A stretch of 64,000 nucleotides of DNA from DUUS01 sp964416365 (GTDB taxonomy: Bacteria; Bacillota_I; Bacilli_A; RF39; UBA660): the NCBI GenBank assembly GCA_964416365.1, contig CAYQDO010000001.1:7876-71875 (forward strand). Reading direction: 5' to 3'. Shown one piece after another: positions 1-8,504 of this stretch. The position numbers were made by a program, and so were the translations under genes. How positions within the stretch are numbered: position 1 is the first letter of the stretch; each line of letters opens with the position of its first letter. The notes below the pieces were generated by a model. The model searched no databases. It had not been told where the DNA came from and worked only from the letters and a program-made list of their open reading frames with translations.

Positions 1-30
1 ATTTAAATTATAGCAAATAGAAGGAGATAT

Positions 31-912
31 ATGATAAAGTTCTTAAAAAATGTGTCAATAATTTTACTTATAATTTTAACTATCATAAAAAGACCAACAA
101 TAACTACCGCAATTATCGAAGCAATTAATATATGGATTACTAATATATTTCCATCTTTATTTCCAATTCTAATAATAAGTGATCTAATTATCAGCACTGA
201 TCTAATTAATATTATTACTAATATTATCGGACCTTTTTTTTCTAAATTATTTAAAGTTAGTAAATATAGCTCCTATGTATTTATAATGAGTCTGTTAAGC
301 GGTTGCCCTAGCAATGCTAAATATACTAAGGATTTATTAGATTATAATTTAATTAGTAAAGAAGAAGCTATTAAAGTATTATCTATGTCTCTTTTATACA
401 ATCCAATATTAATTTTAACTATTACCAGTTATTTAAATAAAGAAGACTCTTGCTTTATCATTATAGCCAATATAATAATAAACATAATTATTGGGATTAT
501 AAATCGCAAGTTTTATTGTCAAGTTAAACACAATGAAAAAATGTTAAACCGAAATTTTAATCTAATTTCTTCTATATCTAAATCTATAGATACATTAATG
601 TTAGTATTAGGCTCTTTAGCATTATTTATTGCTCTATCATCTATTATTCCTTATAGTCATCCTTTGCTAGATGGAATATTTGAAATAACCAATGGCATTA
701 AAGAAATAGTCTTTATTGAAAACTATAACTATCAACTATTATTTACCGGCATCCTTATGTCTTTTGGGGGCTTCAGTATTCAAACCCAAATAAAAAGTAT
801 TCTAAAAGATTATAACTTAGAATACAGTTTATTTTATAAATCAAGAATTATTCATCTAGCTTTATTTATATTAACTTTGTACCTGAAAGTGATATTTAGT
901 ATCATTAGTTAA
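31..912 (+). CDS. ylbJ: YlbJ-like sporulation integral membrane protein
   Basis: Polytopic membrane protein of 293 aa with about seven hydrophobic stretches. The segment around residues 40-60 (FPSLFPILIISDL) and the GCPSNAKYTKDLL motif near residue 90 match the YlbJ/nucleoside-recognition family, whose Bacillus member is a sporulation membrane protein. The substrate is unknown. The start is a clear ATG with an AAGGAGATAT Shine-Dalgarno. It lies on the opposite strand to its neighbours and converges on the prepilin gene, with a 42-bp overlap at the 3' ends. YlbD and YlbE homologues are also in this window (13.4-14.0 kb), which supports the assignment. Function in this organism is inferred. Confidence 0.72.
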   Translation: MIKFLKNVSIILLIILTIIKRPTITTAIIEAINIWITNIFPSLFPILIISDLIISTDLINIITNIIGPFFSKLFKVSKYSSYVFIMSLLSGCPSNAKYTKDLLDYNLISKEEAIKVLSMSLLYNPILILTITSYLNKEDSCFIIIANIIINIIIGIINRKFYCQVKHNEKMLNRNFNLISSISKSIDTLMLVLGSLALFIALSSIIPYSHPLLDGIFEITNGIKEIVFIENYNYQLLFTGILMSFGGFSIQTQIKSILKDYNLEYSLFYKSRIIHLALFILTLYLKVIFSIIS

Positions 913-1518
913 ATTCGTAATCTGAAAGTTAATATTTTTCTTATAAACATAGCTTAAATGAATACCAAAATCTTCGCCATCTTCATTTAAAACCGGTAAA
1001 TCAATTCTTAAAGAACAATGATCAGTACCACAATTTTGTTTATAGGTTCCATAACCTTCATATAAAAATGGTGTCTCTCTTAAATATCTCTTACTACCCC
1101 TACGATAACCAACAATATTGACTTGTTCAGTATCAGAGTATCCATAAGAATAATATAGTAAATAGCCAATATTTTCGCTAGTATTTAAAGAATCGTATAT
1201 CAGCTTTAAGCAATGCCCTTCTCCATTTCGCAGTGAAGAAGATGCAGGTATAACCGATAAAACCGTATCTTTACGATCTGGCATCGTCGCGCCATCATTA
1301 CATGAAGCTATTCCTACTAAACCTAAATCAATAAAATCATTTTCAATTTCTTTAATTATATTAGCTTGATTCATAAGTAATGTCGAAGTAATTCTACTTC
1401 TTTCATCTTCATTACGGACCGTAATTAAAACCGATATTAAAAATATTAAAATGATTGAAATTAAAGTAACTCCGACAATAATTTCCACTAAAGTCATTCC
1501 CTTATTATTCTTTATCAT
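871..1518 (-). CDS. Prepilin-type N-methylation protein (minor pseudopilin-like)
   Basis: 215 aa with a class III signal: short basic leader MIKNNKG, cleavage before M-T-L-V-E, then a hydrophobic helix to about residue 30. The Glu at position +5 of the mature protein is present. The rest resembles minor pseudopilins such as ComGD/ComGF and contains Cys residues that could pair outside the cell. The start overlaps the ftsW stop (ATGA), and the GAGGT inside the ftsW end serves as its ribosome binding site, so the two are co-translated. Expected to be processed by a PilD/ComC peptidase, not seen in the window. The exact pilin class is uncertain. Confidence 0.75.
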   Translation of the reverse strand: MIKNNKGMTLVEIIVGVTLISIILIFLISVLITVRNEDERSRITSTLLMNQANIIKEIENDFIDLGLVGIASCNDGATMPDRKDTVLSVIPASSSLRNGEGHCLKLIYDSLNTSENIGYLLYYSYGYSDTEQVNIVGYRRGSKRYLRETPFLYEGYGTYKQNCGTDHCSLRIDLPVLNEDGEDFGIHLSYVYKKNINFQITNLTNDTKYHFQVQS

Positions 1519-2657
1519 TTTAATACCTCTTTGACTTTTTGTTCATGAATCTCAATTTGAACTCTTTGAGTTAAAAATAGCATAAAGATAATATTGATAT
1601 AAAATGAACCACCATAACTTAAGAATGGTACTGGTACTCCAGTTAAAGGAATAAAAGCCATGATTCCTAAAAAATTGACTAATAAATGTAATAAAATAAA
1701 TGCAAAAGTTCCATAAGCAATAATTGAGCCCCGAAGACTATTAGCGTTTTTAGCAATTTTTAAAATACGATATAACATAATTAAATATAATATTAGAATA
1801 ATGATTCCACCAATGGCACCCCATTCTTCAACAACAACCGGAAAAATGAAATCCGTATAAGCTTCTGGTAAGTATAAATATTTTTGCGTAGAATTTCCTA
1901 ATCCAGCACCGGTTAAACCACCATTACTGATTGCAATAAAACCGTTACATACTTGATACCCAGTTTTTTCCGTGTATCTAGTACATGGATTTCGATAAGT
2001 TAAACGGCTATTTTGTTCAGCTGTTAGATGCCCACCAAATACTAGAATTGCAAAACAAGCAATTACGGTAATAACTCCCGCAATTTTTAGACCTCGAACT
2101 TTTTTGTTATTAAAAGGTAAAGCCATAAATATTAAAAATGCTATTCCCCCTATTATACAAGCTGTTCCTAAATCAGGCTGTAAAATAGTTAATCCACAAA
2201 TTAATAAAATAAAAATAAAAGGCACAATAATTTTATTGACAGAAAAGCTCTCACTGCGAGATATTTTATCAAGACTTACTGCTAAAAAAACGATAATAAT
2301 TGATTTAGCAAACTCACTTGGCTGAAAAGAAAAGAATCCCAAGTCATACCAACTACTTGCACTATTAGTAATAGTTCCATATGGAAATAAACCTATCAAG
2401 GCAAGGACAATAAAGATAATTCCTACCGGACCCCAAAATTTATATTTTTGCGTAGGATAAAATAATACAAAAAAACCAAATATCCAACTAGCAATAATAG
2501 CATATAAATGTTTAATAAAATAATGTCGTTCTGATACTCCATTATAAAGCACTGCGGTAATACTAGAAGCACTAAAAATCATAATCAGACCAAAAATAGT
2601 AAAAAGTACCATTAGAAAAAAAAGCGTTTTGTCAATCTTTTTTAATTTAGCCTTCAT
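1515..2657 (-). CDS. ftsW: FtsW/SpoVE-type SEDS peptidoglycan glycosyltransferase
   Basis: 380 aa with about ten transmembrane helices. SEDS landmarks are visible: FQPSEFAK near residue 115, QPDLGTA near 165, and PLTGVPVPFLSYGGS near 340. These belong to the family that polymerises lipid II together with a class B PBP at the septum (FtsW, SpoVE) or sidewall (RodA). The sequence looks closer to FtsW/SpoVE than RodA, but SEDS subfamilies are hard to separate by eye. AGGTGGAATT precedes the ATG. A prepilin gene follows with a 4-bp stop/start overlap. Confidence 0.85.
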   Translation of the reverse strand: MKAKLKKIDKTLFFLMVLFTIFGLIMIFSASSITAVLYNGVSERHYFIKHLYAIIASWIFGFFVLFYPTQKYKFWGPVGIIFIVLALIGLFPYGTITNSASSWYDLGFFSFQPSEFAKSIIIVFLAVSLDKISRSESFSVNKIIVPFIFILLICGLTILQPDLGTACIIGGIAFLIFMALPFNNKKVRGLKIAGVITVIACFAILVFGGHLTAEQNSRLTYRNPCTRYTEKTGYQVCNGFIAISNGGLTGAGLGNSTQKYLYLPEAYTDFIFPVVVEEWGAIGGIIILILYLIMLYRILKIAKNANSLRGSIIAYGTFAFILLHLLVNFLGIMAFIPLTGVPVPFLSYGGSFYINIIFMLFLTQRVQIEIHEQKVKEVLK

Positions 2658-2687
2658 AATTCCACCTAATTATAATAATACCATATA

Positions 2688-2723
2688 AAAAACATATTTA
2701 AAATATTTGTTTTTTAAATATGT
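2688..2723 (-). terminator. Rho-independent terminator after the TadZ-like/small ORF unit
   Basis: Perfect 12-bp inverted repeat ACATATTTAAAA/TTTTAAATATGT (2692-2703 and 2712-2723) with an 8-nt loop, followed on the minus strand by a T-run. It separates the TadE/TadZ unit from ftsW. Confidence 0.8.
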
Positions 2724-2726
2724 CAA

Positions 2727-2861
2727 TTAATCTTTGGTAAATTGCGCTATTCTTTTTTCTAATTTATTACTTCTTCTAAATTTTAATAAATAATAAGTAG
2801 TAAAGACTAATATGAGTACTACAACTAATACTATAATTACAATTATTAGTTTTTCTTTCAT
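2727..2861 (-). CDS. Small membrane protein (44 aa), coupled to the TadZ-like gene
   Basis: Short ORF of 44 aa: a hydrophobic helix of about 20 residues after MKEKL, then a basic tail (KFRRSNKLEKR). The start codon overlaps the stop of the upstream ATPase gene (TAATG), and AAGGAGGAG lies just before it, so translation is well supported. It ends directly before a strong terminator. The basic post-helix segment faintly recalls the N-terminus of EzrA, but the protein is far too short to be EzrA. No family recognised. Confidence 0.6.
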   Translation of the reverse strand: MKEKLIIVIIVLVVVLILVFTTYYLLKFRRSNKLEKRIAQFTKD

Positions 2862-3595
2862 TACTCCTCCTTATTAATTAAAGACTTCGCAATTAAATTA
2901 AATATTTTATAATCAGGCCATTTTTGATTGTTGATAGTTAAAACTTCTCCCTTAAAAGTGGTATTATCGATATCATTATAATTAAAACGATTACTAATCG
3001 TATAATCAATATTATTTTGTAAAATATTTTTAATATCATATAAAAAATAATATTCTCTATTAAAATGGATACTATAATTTAATATAACATTTATATCTTT
3101 ACAAAACTTCTTTAAATACTCTAAATTAATACGAGAATTTTTTAAATCCAAGGCATCATTAGTAATAATATAAAATACTGTATTCATTTTTTTTAGTAAA
3201 GATTCATTAAAACTATTTAAGACATGATTAGTATCAAAAAGAATCACATCATAAAGTAAATAAGCTTCTGATATAAGTCCATCTATACAAGAAAAAGTTA
3301 TTTCTTTAGCTTCCTCAATACTATCTGGAGCAGAAAGAAAATCAATGTAATTGTTATATTTAACTATATAATCCTTTATATCTGGAAACTTTTCTTTACT
3401 AAATTCTTTATAATAATCATAAATTGTTTTTCGAGACTTTTTATTTAAAGCTACGGCTATTCCACCATTAAATAAATCAGTATCTACAATTAAAACCTTT
3501 TTCTTTTGATTAGAAATTGTTCCTGCTAAATTTAATATAAAAGTAGTTTTACCAACGCCACCTTTACCTGAAAATACACTTGCTACTTTACTCAT
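2861..3595 (-). CDS. MinD/ParA-superfamily ATPase, TadZ/CpaE-like
   Basis: 244 aa beginning with a deviant Walker A motif, SGKGGVGKTT at residues 9-18, followed by VLIVDTDLF (residues 34-42) and VILFDT (Walker B-like, about 118-123). The MinD/ParA fold is therefore secure. The start lies within the end of the TadE-like gene (8-bp overlap), and that link to a TadE-like pseudopilin suggests a TadZ/CpaE role in positioning a Tad-type pilus rather than chromosome segregation or MinD. No C-terminal MinD-type amphipathic membrane helix is evident. The Tad ATPase and platform genes are not in the window. Confidence 0.72.
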   Translation of the reverse strand: MSKVASVFSGKGGVGKTTFILNLAGTISNQKKKVLIVDTDLFNGGIAVALNKKSRKTIYDYYKEFSKEKFPDIKDYIVKYNNYIDFLSAPDSIEEAKEITFSCIDGLISEAYLLYDVILFDTNHVLNSFNESLLKKMNTVFYIITNDALDLKNSRINLEYLKKFCKDINVILNYSIHFNREYYFLYDIKNILQNNIDYTISNRFNYNDIDNTTFKGEVLTINNQKWPDYKIFNLIAKSLINKEE

Positions 3596-3980
3596 CTTGT
3601 ACCTCTTTTATTATTATATTTTCACCATCTTTGTGGCCAATAAAATTAACATCACATCGATAATAATTTACTCCAATTAATTTTCCAAAAAAACTGGTAT
3701 AAGGATGGCTATTAGAAATTGTTAAATCTCCATCCTCTTCATTATATTGTACGGTTAGTACGTCTGTTGATATTTTATTTTTTTCAAAAAATTCTTTAAT
3801 ATCCTCATAATAATCATCTTTAGAATATGTTAAAGTATCTTTGATAATTTTCTTAGTAGTTAATTCTACTCTAGTATTTTGAATAAACATTAGGGCAAAA
3901 TCAAAGATAAATGCTATAATCAGCATAAAAATTGGAATCAATATAACAAAAATCCATTGATTAACCTTATACTTATGCAT
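3588..3980 (-). CDS. TadE-like pseudopilin / membrane-anchored protein
   Basis: 130 aa with one N-terminal transmembrane helix (about residues 11-33) and then a small extracytoplasmic domain. The helix followed by QNTRVELTTKKIIKDTL is typical of TadE-like proteins, in which a single helix precedes a pilin-like region. Two downstream genes are translationally linked to it: the TadZ-like ATPase (overlap) and a 44-aa membrane protein. The TadE call rests on general architecture and neighbourhood, not a diagnostic motif. Confidence 0.5.
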   Translation of the reverse strand: MHKYKVNQWIFVILIPIFMLIIAFIFDFALMFIQNTRVELTTKKIIKDTLTYSKDDYYEDIKEFFEKNKISTDVLTVQYNEEDGDLTISNSHPYTSFFGKLIGVNYYRCDVNFIGHKDGENIIIKEVQDE

Positions 3981-4046
3981 CTTTAATACTTCCTACCTAT
4001 TCTAAAATGAATTATATCATATCTTTTTTTAGAATTAAAGCTATTC

Positions 4047-5687
4047 TTAACTAACCCTAAAAGGATTAGTTAATGAACCTTCTCCGGTAACGATAGTCGA
4101 TGATGAAATATTAATTACTGGTCTTAAATATGTTAATCGATCTATTCGATTACTATATAGTTTTCCACTGTCTCCTACATAAAAAATATTTGGTAAAAAA
4201 TCATCATCATACATGACGTAAGATGTCATAGTCCAATTGTATCTATTAATATATAAATAATTATATGAATTATCTATATCATAAACTAATCCTGCCATCA
4301 ATGCTTCATCTGCCGTTAATAATCCTACTGGATATATTAATGCGCCATTACCTTTACTCTCATCATTTACCGTAAAACGATCATTTTTGAAACCACAATG
4401 TAGAGTAGGTTTTACAGTATAAAACGATAGTCTAAAATGAGCAGCATATCTAGTATCAATTTCTGCACCATACCCAGGACCAGTTGCTTCTCCTCCTATT
4501 TCACTTTGTAGTTGGCGATCATTACAAAACAAAGTATCAACTATTTCATTTTCAAAAGATTGATTTAATATATTTGTCTCATACCATGTATCTAATTGTA
4601 TTTTAGTATTACTTGAAGTTTCATTTCTTACTGCTTCTTCTCTTGACGTTGATGCACTTCCGTTCTCTCCACCATACATATAGCCCAAATATTTAACATC
4701 ATCATTATAATCACTCCAAGAAAATTTATCATAAAGCTTAGGATTTGTTCCAACATCATTCATAGTTTCATATTGATTGAATTCTTCTTCTGTACCATTA
4801 TATATTAATCTAATAGAGCCATCACCATTAATACGAATGATTTTCCATTGAAAGCCACCAAATAAAAGATTGTTATTTAAATATTCTTTATCTCCACGAT
4901 AATAATAACTTACTCCATAGTCGTCAACTGTTGCATATAGACCATTTTCTACAGTAGCTACCGATTTTATAAGACTTCCTTCTTCACCAGTTTCCGGCAA
5001 TAAAACATATGTGCTTTGAGAAACAGCTACCTTTGAAAAATCAGGATTACCTTTTGCTCTGATGGTTATTTCTCCACCATCTTGAGATAATATTTTGTTT
5101 TTTAAACAGTTTTCTTCTTTGCATGGATCGACATATGTTTCAACTGTAATATAAGCATTGATTTCTTTTTCTTTATCATCATCTTGAATATATGGGGCAT
5201 TTAAAAAATAAATCTCTAAGGTATAAGTATGAATTTTACTTCCACCCGTTGGTGAAGTAAATATACCATGACCTAGACTTATTATTTTAGCTCCAGTTCC
5301 GATATTATTTAAATTATCGGTATCGGGAATTACAGCTCCATTATTACTAGTGTTCTCACTTATTAATTTATATTTTATAGCTGATTCACTGAAAGTATTA
5401 GATTCTACTACTAGATTAACTTGATAATTCATATCAAAAGGTGTTGTATTATCTCCGGTTATAGTAAATATTTTAATGCTTACTGGATCATTAGTAGGAA
5501 TTATGTTATTTACTTTGATATTTGCCCCACCATTATAAGCAATTTTCATTTTACCGCCAGAAATAGTAATCGTATCTATTGTTTCAGCATCTTCAAAATT
5601 AGCTGTAAAATAAGCATAAGAAATCCCAATTGACACTAATAAAACAATAAAAATTCCTAATAAAATTATAACTGTTTTTTTAATCAT
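4047..5687 (-). CDS. Surface protein: TasA-like N-terminus, constant region, lectin-like C-terminus (copy A)
   Basis: About 546 aa. A signal peptide ends in SYAYFT, the pattern of camelysin/TasA-type secreted fibre proteins, followed by beta-rich regions with Cys pairs (CKEENC). The C-terminal 220-250 residues form a module with WKIIRINGDGSIRLIYNG, YPVGLLTADEA, LRPVINIS and a terminal DPFRV-like tail (NPFRVS). It resembles C-type-lectin/FGE-like display folds. The preferred start is the ATG at 5687, 6 nt after AGGG; an ATG at 5693 is possible. Nucleotides 4821-5624 are 100% identical to 6544-7347 of the neighbouring gene, and flanking DNA diverges at once. Likely a cell-surface or fibre component; ligand unknown. 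Confidence 0.7.
   Translation of the reverse strand: MIKKTVIILLGIFIVLLVSIGISYAYFTANFEDAETIDTITISGGKMKIAYNGGANIKVNNIIPTNDPVSIKIFTITGDNTTPFDMNYQVNLVVESNTFSESAIKYKLISENTSNNGAVIPDTDNLNNIGTGAKIISLGHGIFTSPTGGSKIHTYTLEIYFLNAPYIQDDDKEKEINAYITVETYVDPCKEENCLKNKILSQDGGEITIRAKGNPDFSKVAVSQSTYVLLPETGEEGSLIKSVATVENGLYATVDDYGVSYYYRGDKEYLNNNLLFGGFQWKIIRINGDGSIRLIYNGTEEEFNQYETMNDVGTNPKLYDKFSWSDYNDDVKYLGYMYGGENGSASTSREEAVRNETSSNTKIQLDTWYETNILNQSFENEIVDTLFCNDRQLQSEIGGEATGPGYGAEIDTRYAAHFRLSFYTVKPTLHCGFKNDRFTVNDESKGNGALIYPVGLLTADEALMAGLVYDIDNSYNYLYINRYNWTMTSYVMYDDDFLPNIFYVGDSGKLYSNRIDRLTYLRPVINISSSTIVTGEGSLTNPFRVS
4821..5624 (-). repeat. 804-bp perfect direct repeat, copy A
   Basis: Identical base for base to 6544-7347 (constant offset 1723, no gaps, checked row by row). 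It encodes the constant part of both surface proteins, from about TFTISGG-region residues downstream of the signal peptide to RINGD. Immediately outside, the two genes differ even at synonymous positions. Confidence 0.95.
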
Positions 5688-5732
5688 ATACATCCCTATT
5701 ATAAGTCTAGCATTTTTAAATTTTTATTACAA

Positions 5733-5763
5733 TAAAAAAGTTTTGAATTTTAATTCAAACTTA
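5733..5763 (-). terminator. Terminator of surface protein copy B
   Basis: Minus-strand inverted repeat of about 11 bp (AAGTTTGAATT / AATTCAAAACTT with one bulge) followed by TTTTTTATTG. It begins at the stop codon of copy B, so copies A and B need not be one transcript. Confidence 0.7.
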
Positions 5764-7410
5764 AATTACTCGAAATGGATCAGTCGTTGTCCCTGTTCCT
5801 GATACTATAGTATCAGAGGTTAGTGAAATACTGGCGCGAACTCCGTTGGAGTAATTCACGGCGTTATTGCCTAAATATCCAGGCAAGTAAACAAAGAAAA
5901 CGTATGCATTGCCACCTGAACTGCCCGGTGATAAAAGCCACCAGTTTTTGCTTGTATATAAATAATTTGTTGTATTAGTTTTACCATTCACTAATCCCGC
6001 CAAGGCGGCTTCATCAGCAGTTATTAATCCGATTGGATAGGTTAATGCTCCATTTCCTATTGTTGTATCTGCTGAGGTTGTAAATCGATCATTTTTTAAG
6101 CCACATTTTAAAGTTGGAGTTTTATAATCAATTAAACGATAATACGCCGCATAATTTATATATACTCCTGTATTACCATGTCCTGGGCCAGTTGCTACGC
6201 CTCCTACTTCACTTTCAAGTTGACGATCGTTACAAAATAAGTTATTTACCACTTGTGATTCAAATGATTTATCAGATATATTTGTTTGATACCAGTTGTC
6301 TAAGACAGTTTTGACATTTGTTGATGTTTCATTATATGTTGCAACTACTGAGGTTGTACCATTTCTTACTGTTGATGCTACGCCATTTGCTCCGCCATAC
6401 ATATATCCCACATATTTAGCATCATTATTATAAGTAACATTCCAAGCTGATAAATCTATTTGAGTATTTTCACCAACATCATTCATTGTTTCATTTTGAT
6501 TAAATTCCTCTTCTGTGCCATTATAAATAAGTCTGATTGAACTATCACCATTAATACGAATGATTTTCCATTGAAAGCCACCAAATAAAAGATTGTTATT
6601 TAAATATTCTTTATCTCCACGATAATAATAACTTACTCCATAGTCGTCAACTGTTGCATATAGACCATTTTCTACAGTAGCTACCGATTTTATAAGACTT
6701 CCTTCTTCACCAGTTTCCGGCAATAAAACATATGTGCTTTGAGAAACAGCTACCTTTGAAAAATCAGGATTACCTTTTGCTCTGATGGTTATTTCTCCAC
6801 CATCTTGAGATAATATTTTGTTTTTTAAACAGTTTTCTTCTTTGCATGGATCGACATATGTTTCAACTGTAATATAAGCATTGATTTCTTTTTCTTTATC
6901 ATCATCTTGAATATATGGGGCATTTAAAAAATAAATCTCTAAGGTATAAGTATGAATTTTACTTCCACCCGTTGGTGAAGTAAATATACCATGACCTAGA
7001 CTTATTATTTTAGCTCCAGTTCCGATATTATTTAAATTATCGGTATCGGGAATTACAGCTCCATTATTACTAGTGTTCTCACTTATTAATTTATATTTTA
7101 TAGCTGATTCACTGAAAGTATTAGATTCTACTACTAGATTAACTTGATAATTCATATCAAAAGGTGTTGTATTATCTCCGGTTATAGTAAATATTTTAAT
7201 GCTTACTGGATCATTAGTAGGAATTATGTTATTTACTTTGATATTTGCCCCACCATTATAAGCAATTTTCATTTTACCGCCAGAAATAGTAATCGTATCT
7301 ATTGTTTCAGCATCTTCAAAATTAGCTGTAAAATAAGCATAAGAAATTGAGATAGATACTATCAGTATTAAAATCAAACCTAACAAATATAAAATAATTT
7401 TATTTTTCAT
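5761..7410 (-). CDS. Surface protein: TasA-like N-terminus, constant region, lectin-like C-terminus (copy B)
   Basis: About 549 aa, tandem paralogue of the gene at 4047. The signal helix MKNKIILYLLGLILI ends in SYAYFT. The constant middle is identical to copy A. The diverged C-terminal module has LITADEAALAGL, a WWLLSPG motif, GVRASISL and the tail GTGTTTDPFRVI. The WxLSPG...GVR pattern is what one sees in FGE-like C-type-lectin folds that display variable surfaces. The ATG at 7410 fits a hydrophobic signal best; upstream starts would add an improbable leader. The lectin-like fold is inference from motif pattern; family membership with copy A and with the protein at 23118 is seen directly. 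Confidence 0.7.
   Translation of the reverse strand: MKNKIILYLLGLILILIVSISISYAYFTANFEDAETIDTITISGGKMKIAYNGGANIKVNNIIPTNDPVSIKIFTITGDNTTPFDMNYQVNLVVESNTFSESAIKYKLISENTSNNGAVIPDTDNLNNIGTGAKIISLGHGIFTSPTGGSKIHTYTLEIYFLNAPYIQDDDKEKEINAYITVETYVDPCKEENCLKNKILSQDGGEITIRAKGNPDFSKVAVSQSTYVLLPETGEEGSLIKSVATVENGLYATVDDYGVSYYYRGDKEYLNNNLLFGGFQWKIIRINGDSSIRLIYNGTEEEFNQNETMNDVGENTQIDLSAWNVTYNNDAKYVGYMYGGANGVASTVRNGTTSVVATYNETSTNVKTVLDNWYQTNISDKSFESQVVNNLFCNDRQLESEVGGVATGPGHGNTGVYINYAAYYRLIDYKTPTLKCGLKNDRFTTSADTTIGNGALTYPIGLITADEAALAGLVNGKTNTTNYLYTSKNWWLLSPGSSGGNAYVFFVYLPGYLGNNAVNYSNGVRASISLTSDTIVSGTGTTTDPFRVI
6544..7347 (-). repeat. 804-bp perfect direct repeat, copy B
   Basis: Partner of 4821-5624. The edges are sharp: at the C-terminal side the proteins still agree over IRLIYNGTEEEFNQ but the codons differ, which indicates homogenisation of older paralogues rather than a simple fresh duplication. 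Confidence 0.95.
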
Positions 7411-7454
7411 ATTTACCACTAGTATAATCATATCATTTTTCAAACTCAAAAACA

Positions 7455-7476
7455 ATAAAAAAAGAGCTTACGCTCT
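7455..7476 (-). terminator. Terminator of efp
   Basis: Minus strand AGAGC-GTAA-GCTCT hairpin followed by seven T. The left arm overlaps the last codons of efp. Confidence 0.85.
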
Positions 7477-8028
7477 ACTATAATATTTACCATCTCTAGT
7501 AGTTACAATTATCTTTTCACCATTATTTATAAATAGTGGAACTTTAACTACTAATCCTGTTTCAATGGTAGCATCTTTCATGGCATTACTTGTCGTATTA
7601 CCTTTTACAGCATCAGATGTTTCTATTATTTCGTATTCGATTTTTTCTGGTAGATTTATGCCAATTATTGCATTATTATACATTTGAATTTCAAGTTCTA
7701 AACTTTCTTTTAAATAAGAAATTTGATCTTCTAAAGTTTCTTTAGGTATTTCTAATTGCGAATAATCTTCAGTATTCATAAATACATACATATTTCCTTG
7801 ATTATATAAATATTGCATATTTAATTTATCAACATGAGCCTTTTCTAATTTAATATTAGTATTAAAAGTATCCTCAACTATTGATCCTGTTCTTAAATTT
7901 TTATACTTCATACGAACAAAAGCTGGTCCTTTACCTGGTTTAACATGTTGAAATTCAAGGATTAAACATAAATTACCTTCGATAATAACAGTCATGCCAT
8001 TTTTTACATCATTAATATTTATATTCAT
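7468..8028 (-). CDS. efp: Elongation factor P
   Basis: 186 aa with the full three-domain EF-P length. EF-P rescues ribosomes stalled at polyproline by binding between the P and E sites. The modification loop is HVKPGKGPAF, with the modifiable lysine at about K33. The C-terminal OB domain ends in TTRDGKYYSRA. AGGTGAT precedes the ATG. It lies in a run with rpmG downstream of a class B PBP gene. No modification enzymes are visible in the window. Confidence 0.97.
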   Translation of the reverse strand: MNININDVKNGMTVIIEGNLCLILEFQHVKPGKGPAFVRMKYKNLRTGSIVEDTFNTNIKLEKAHVDKLNMQYLYNQGNMYVFMNTEDYSQLEIPKETLEDQISYLKESLELEIQMYNNAIIGINLPEKIEYEIIETSDAVKGNTTSNAMKDATIETGLVVKVPLFINNGEKIIVTTRDGKYYSRA

Positions 8029-8038
8029 AAGTTATCAC

Positions 8039-8209
8039 CTATTTCTTTTCAATAAAAGTTTGTGTTTTATTACAATTTTTACAGAATTTTTTTATTTCCA
8101 AACGATCTGGAGTTTTAGATTTGTTCTTTTCAGTTGGTCTGATAAAAAAACCACATACTGAACATTTTAATTCTAAATCATTTCTATTTTCAGTTTTTTT
8201 CTTACCCAT
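8039..8209 (-). CDS. rpmG: 50S ribosomal protein L33
   Basis: 56 aa starting at the ATG at 8209, which has AAGGAGGAAG about 8 nt upstream; longer reading to 8260 has no such signal. Two zinc-ribbon Cys pairs, CSVCG and CKNCN, show the zinc-binding (C+) form of L33. The segment SKTPDRLEIKKFC is the conserved L33 core. It has an N-terminal extension of about 10 residues (GKKKTENRND) relative to typical 49-aa L33. Confidence 0.93.
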   Translation of the reverse strand: MGKKKTENRNDLELKCSVCGFFIRPTEKNKSKTPDRLEIKKFCKNCNKTQTFIEKK

Positions 8210-8266
8210 TTCAGTTCTTCCTCCTTCTTTTGACCTTAGTATTATAGCACAGTAAACCACCTAATA

Positions 8267-8464
8267 TCAAGAATATTTCCAGACATAAACGATTTTCTCT
8301 AGTAAATTATAATCATTACATTTTAGGCAAATTGTACTACCTGGATTCTTAATATCTTTGCAACAATTATCGTTATAAGGAAAATCTTTCATTTTATAGT
8401 ATGTAATCATACTAAATACTAGAAATATCATAATTAGAATGCTTAAAAAAGTTTTGCTATTCAT
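8267..8464 (-). CDS. Small membrane-anchored Cys-containing protein (65 aa)
   Basis: N-terminal transmembrane helix (residues 5-23) followed by a short domain with four Cys: adjacent CC at 34-35 and CLKC near 46-49, suggesting a disulfide-bonded or metal-binding knot. GGTGAT precedes the ATG. It sits between rpmG and the PBP gene on the same strand. Family not recognised. Confidence 0.55.
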   Translation of the reverse strand: MNSKTFLSILIMIFLVFSMITYYKMKDFPYNDNCCKDIKNPGSTICLKCNDYNLLEKIVYVWKYS

Positions 8465-8504
8465 TTTATCACCACCCTAACTATACTAAAATTTTGAGTA
8501 TTTT

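Noticed and set aside
5421..5633. Plus-strand open frame, with an identical one at 7144-7350
   Set aside because: Both lie inside the identical repeat and are antisense to the surface protein genes; their identity follows from the repeat.
4047..7410. Diversity-generating retroelement
   Set aside because: The lectin-like C-termini invite the idea, but no reverse transcriptase or template repeat is present; the identical part is in the constant region rather than the display domain.
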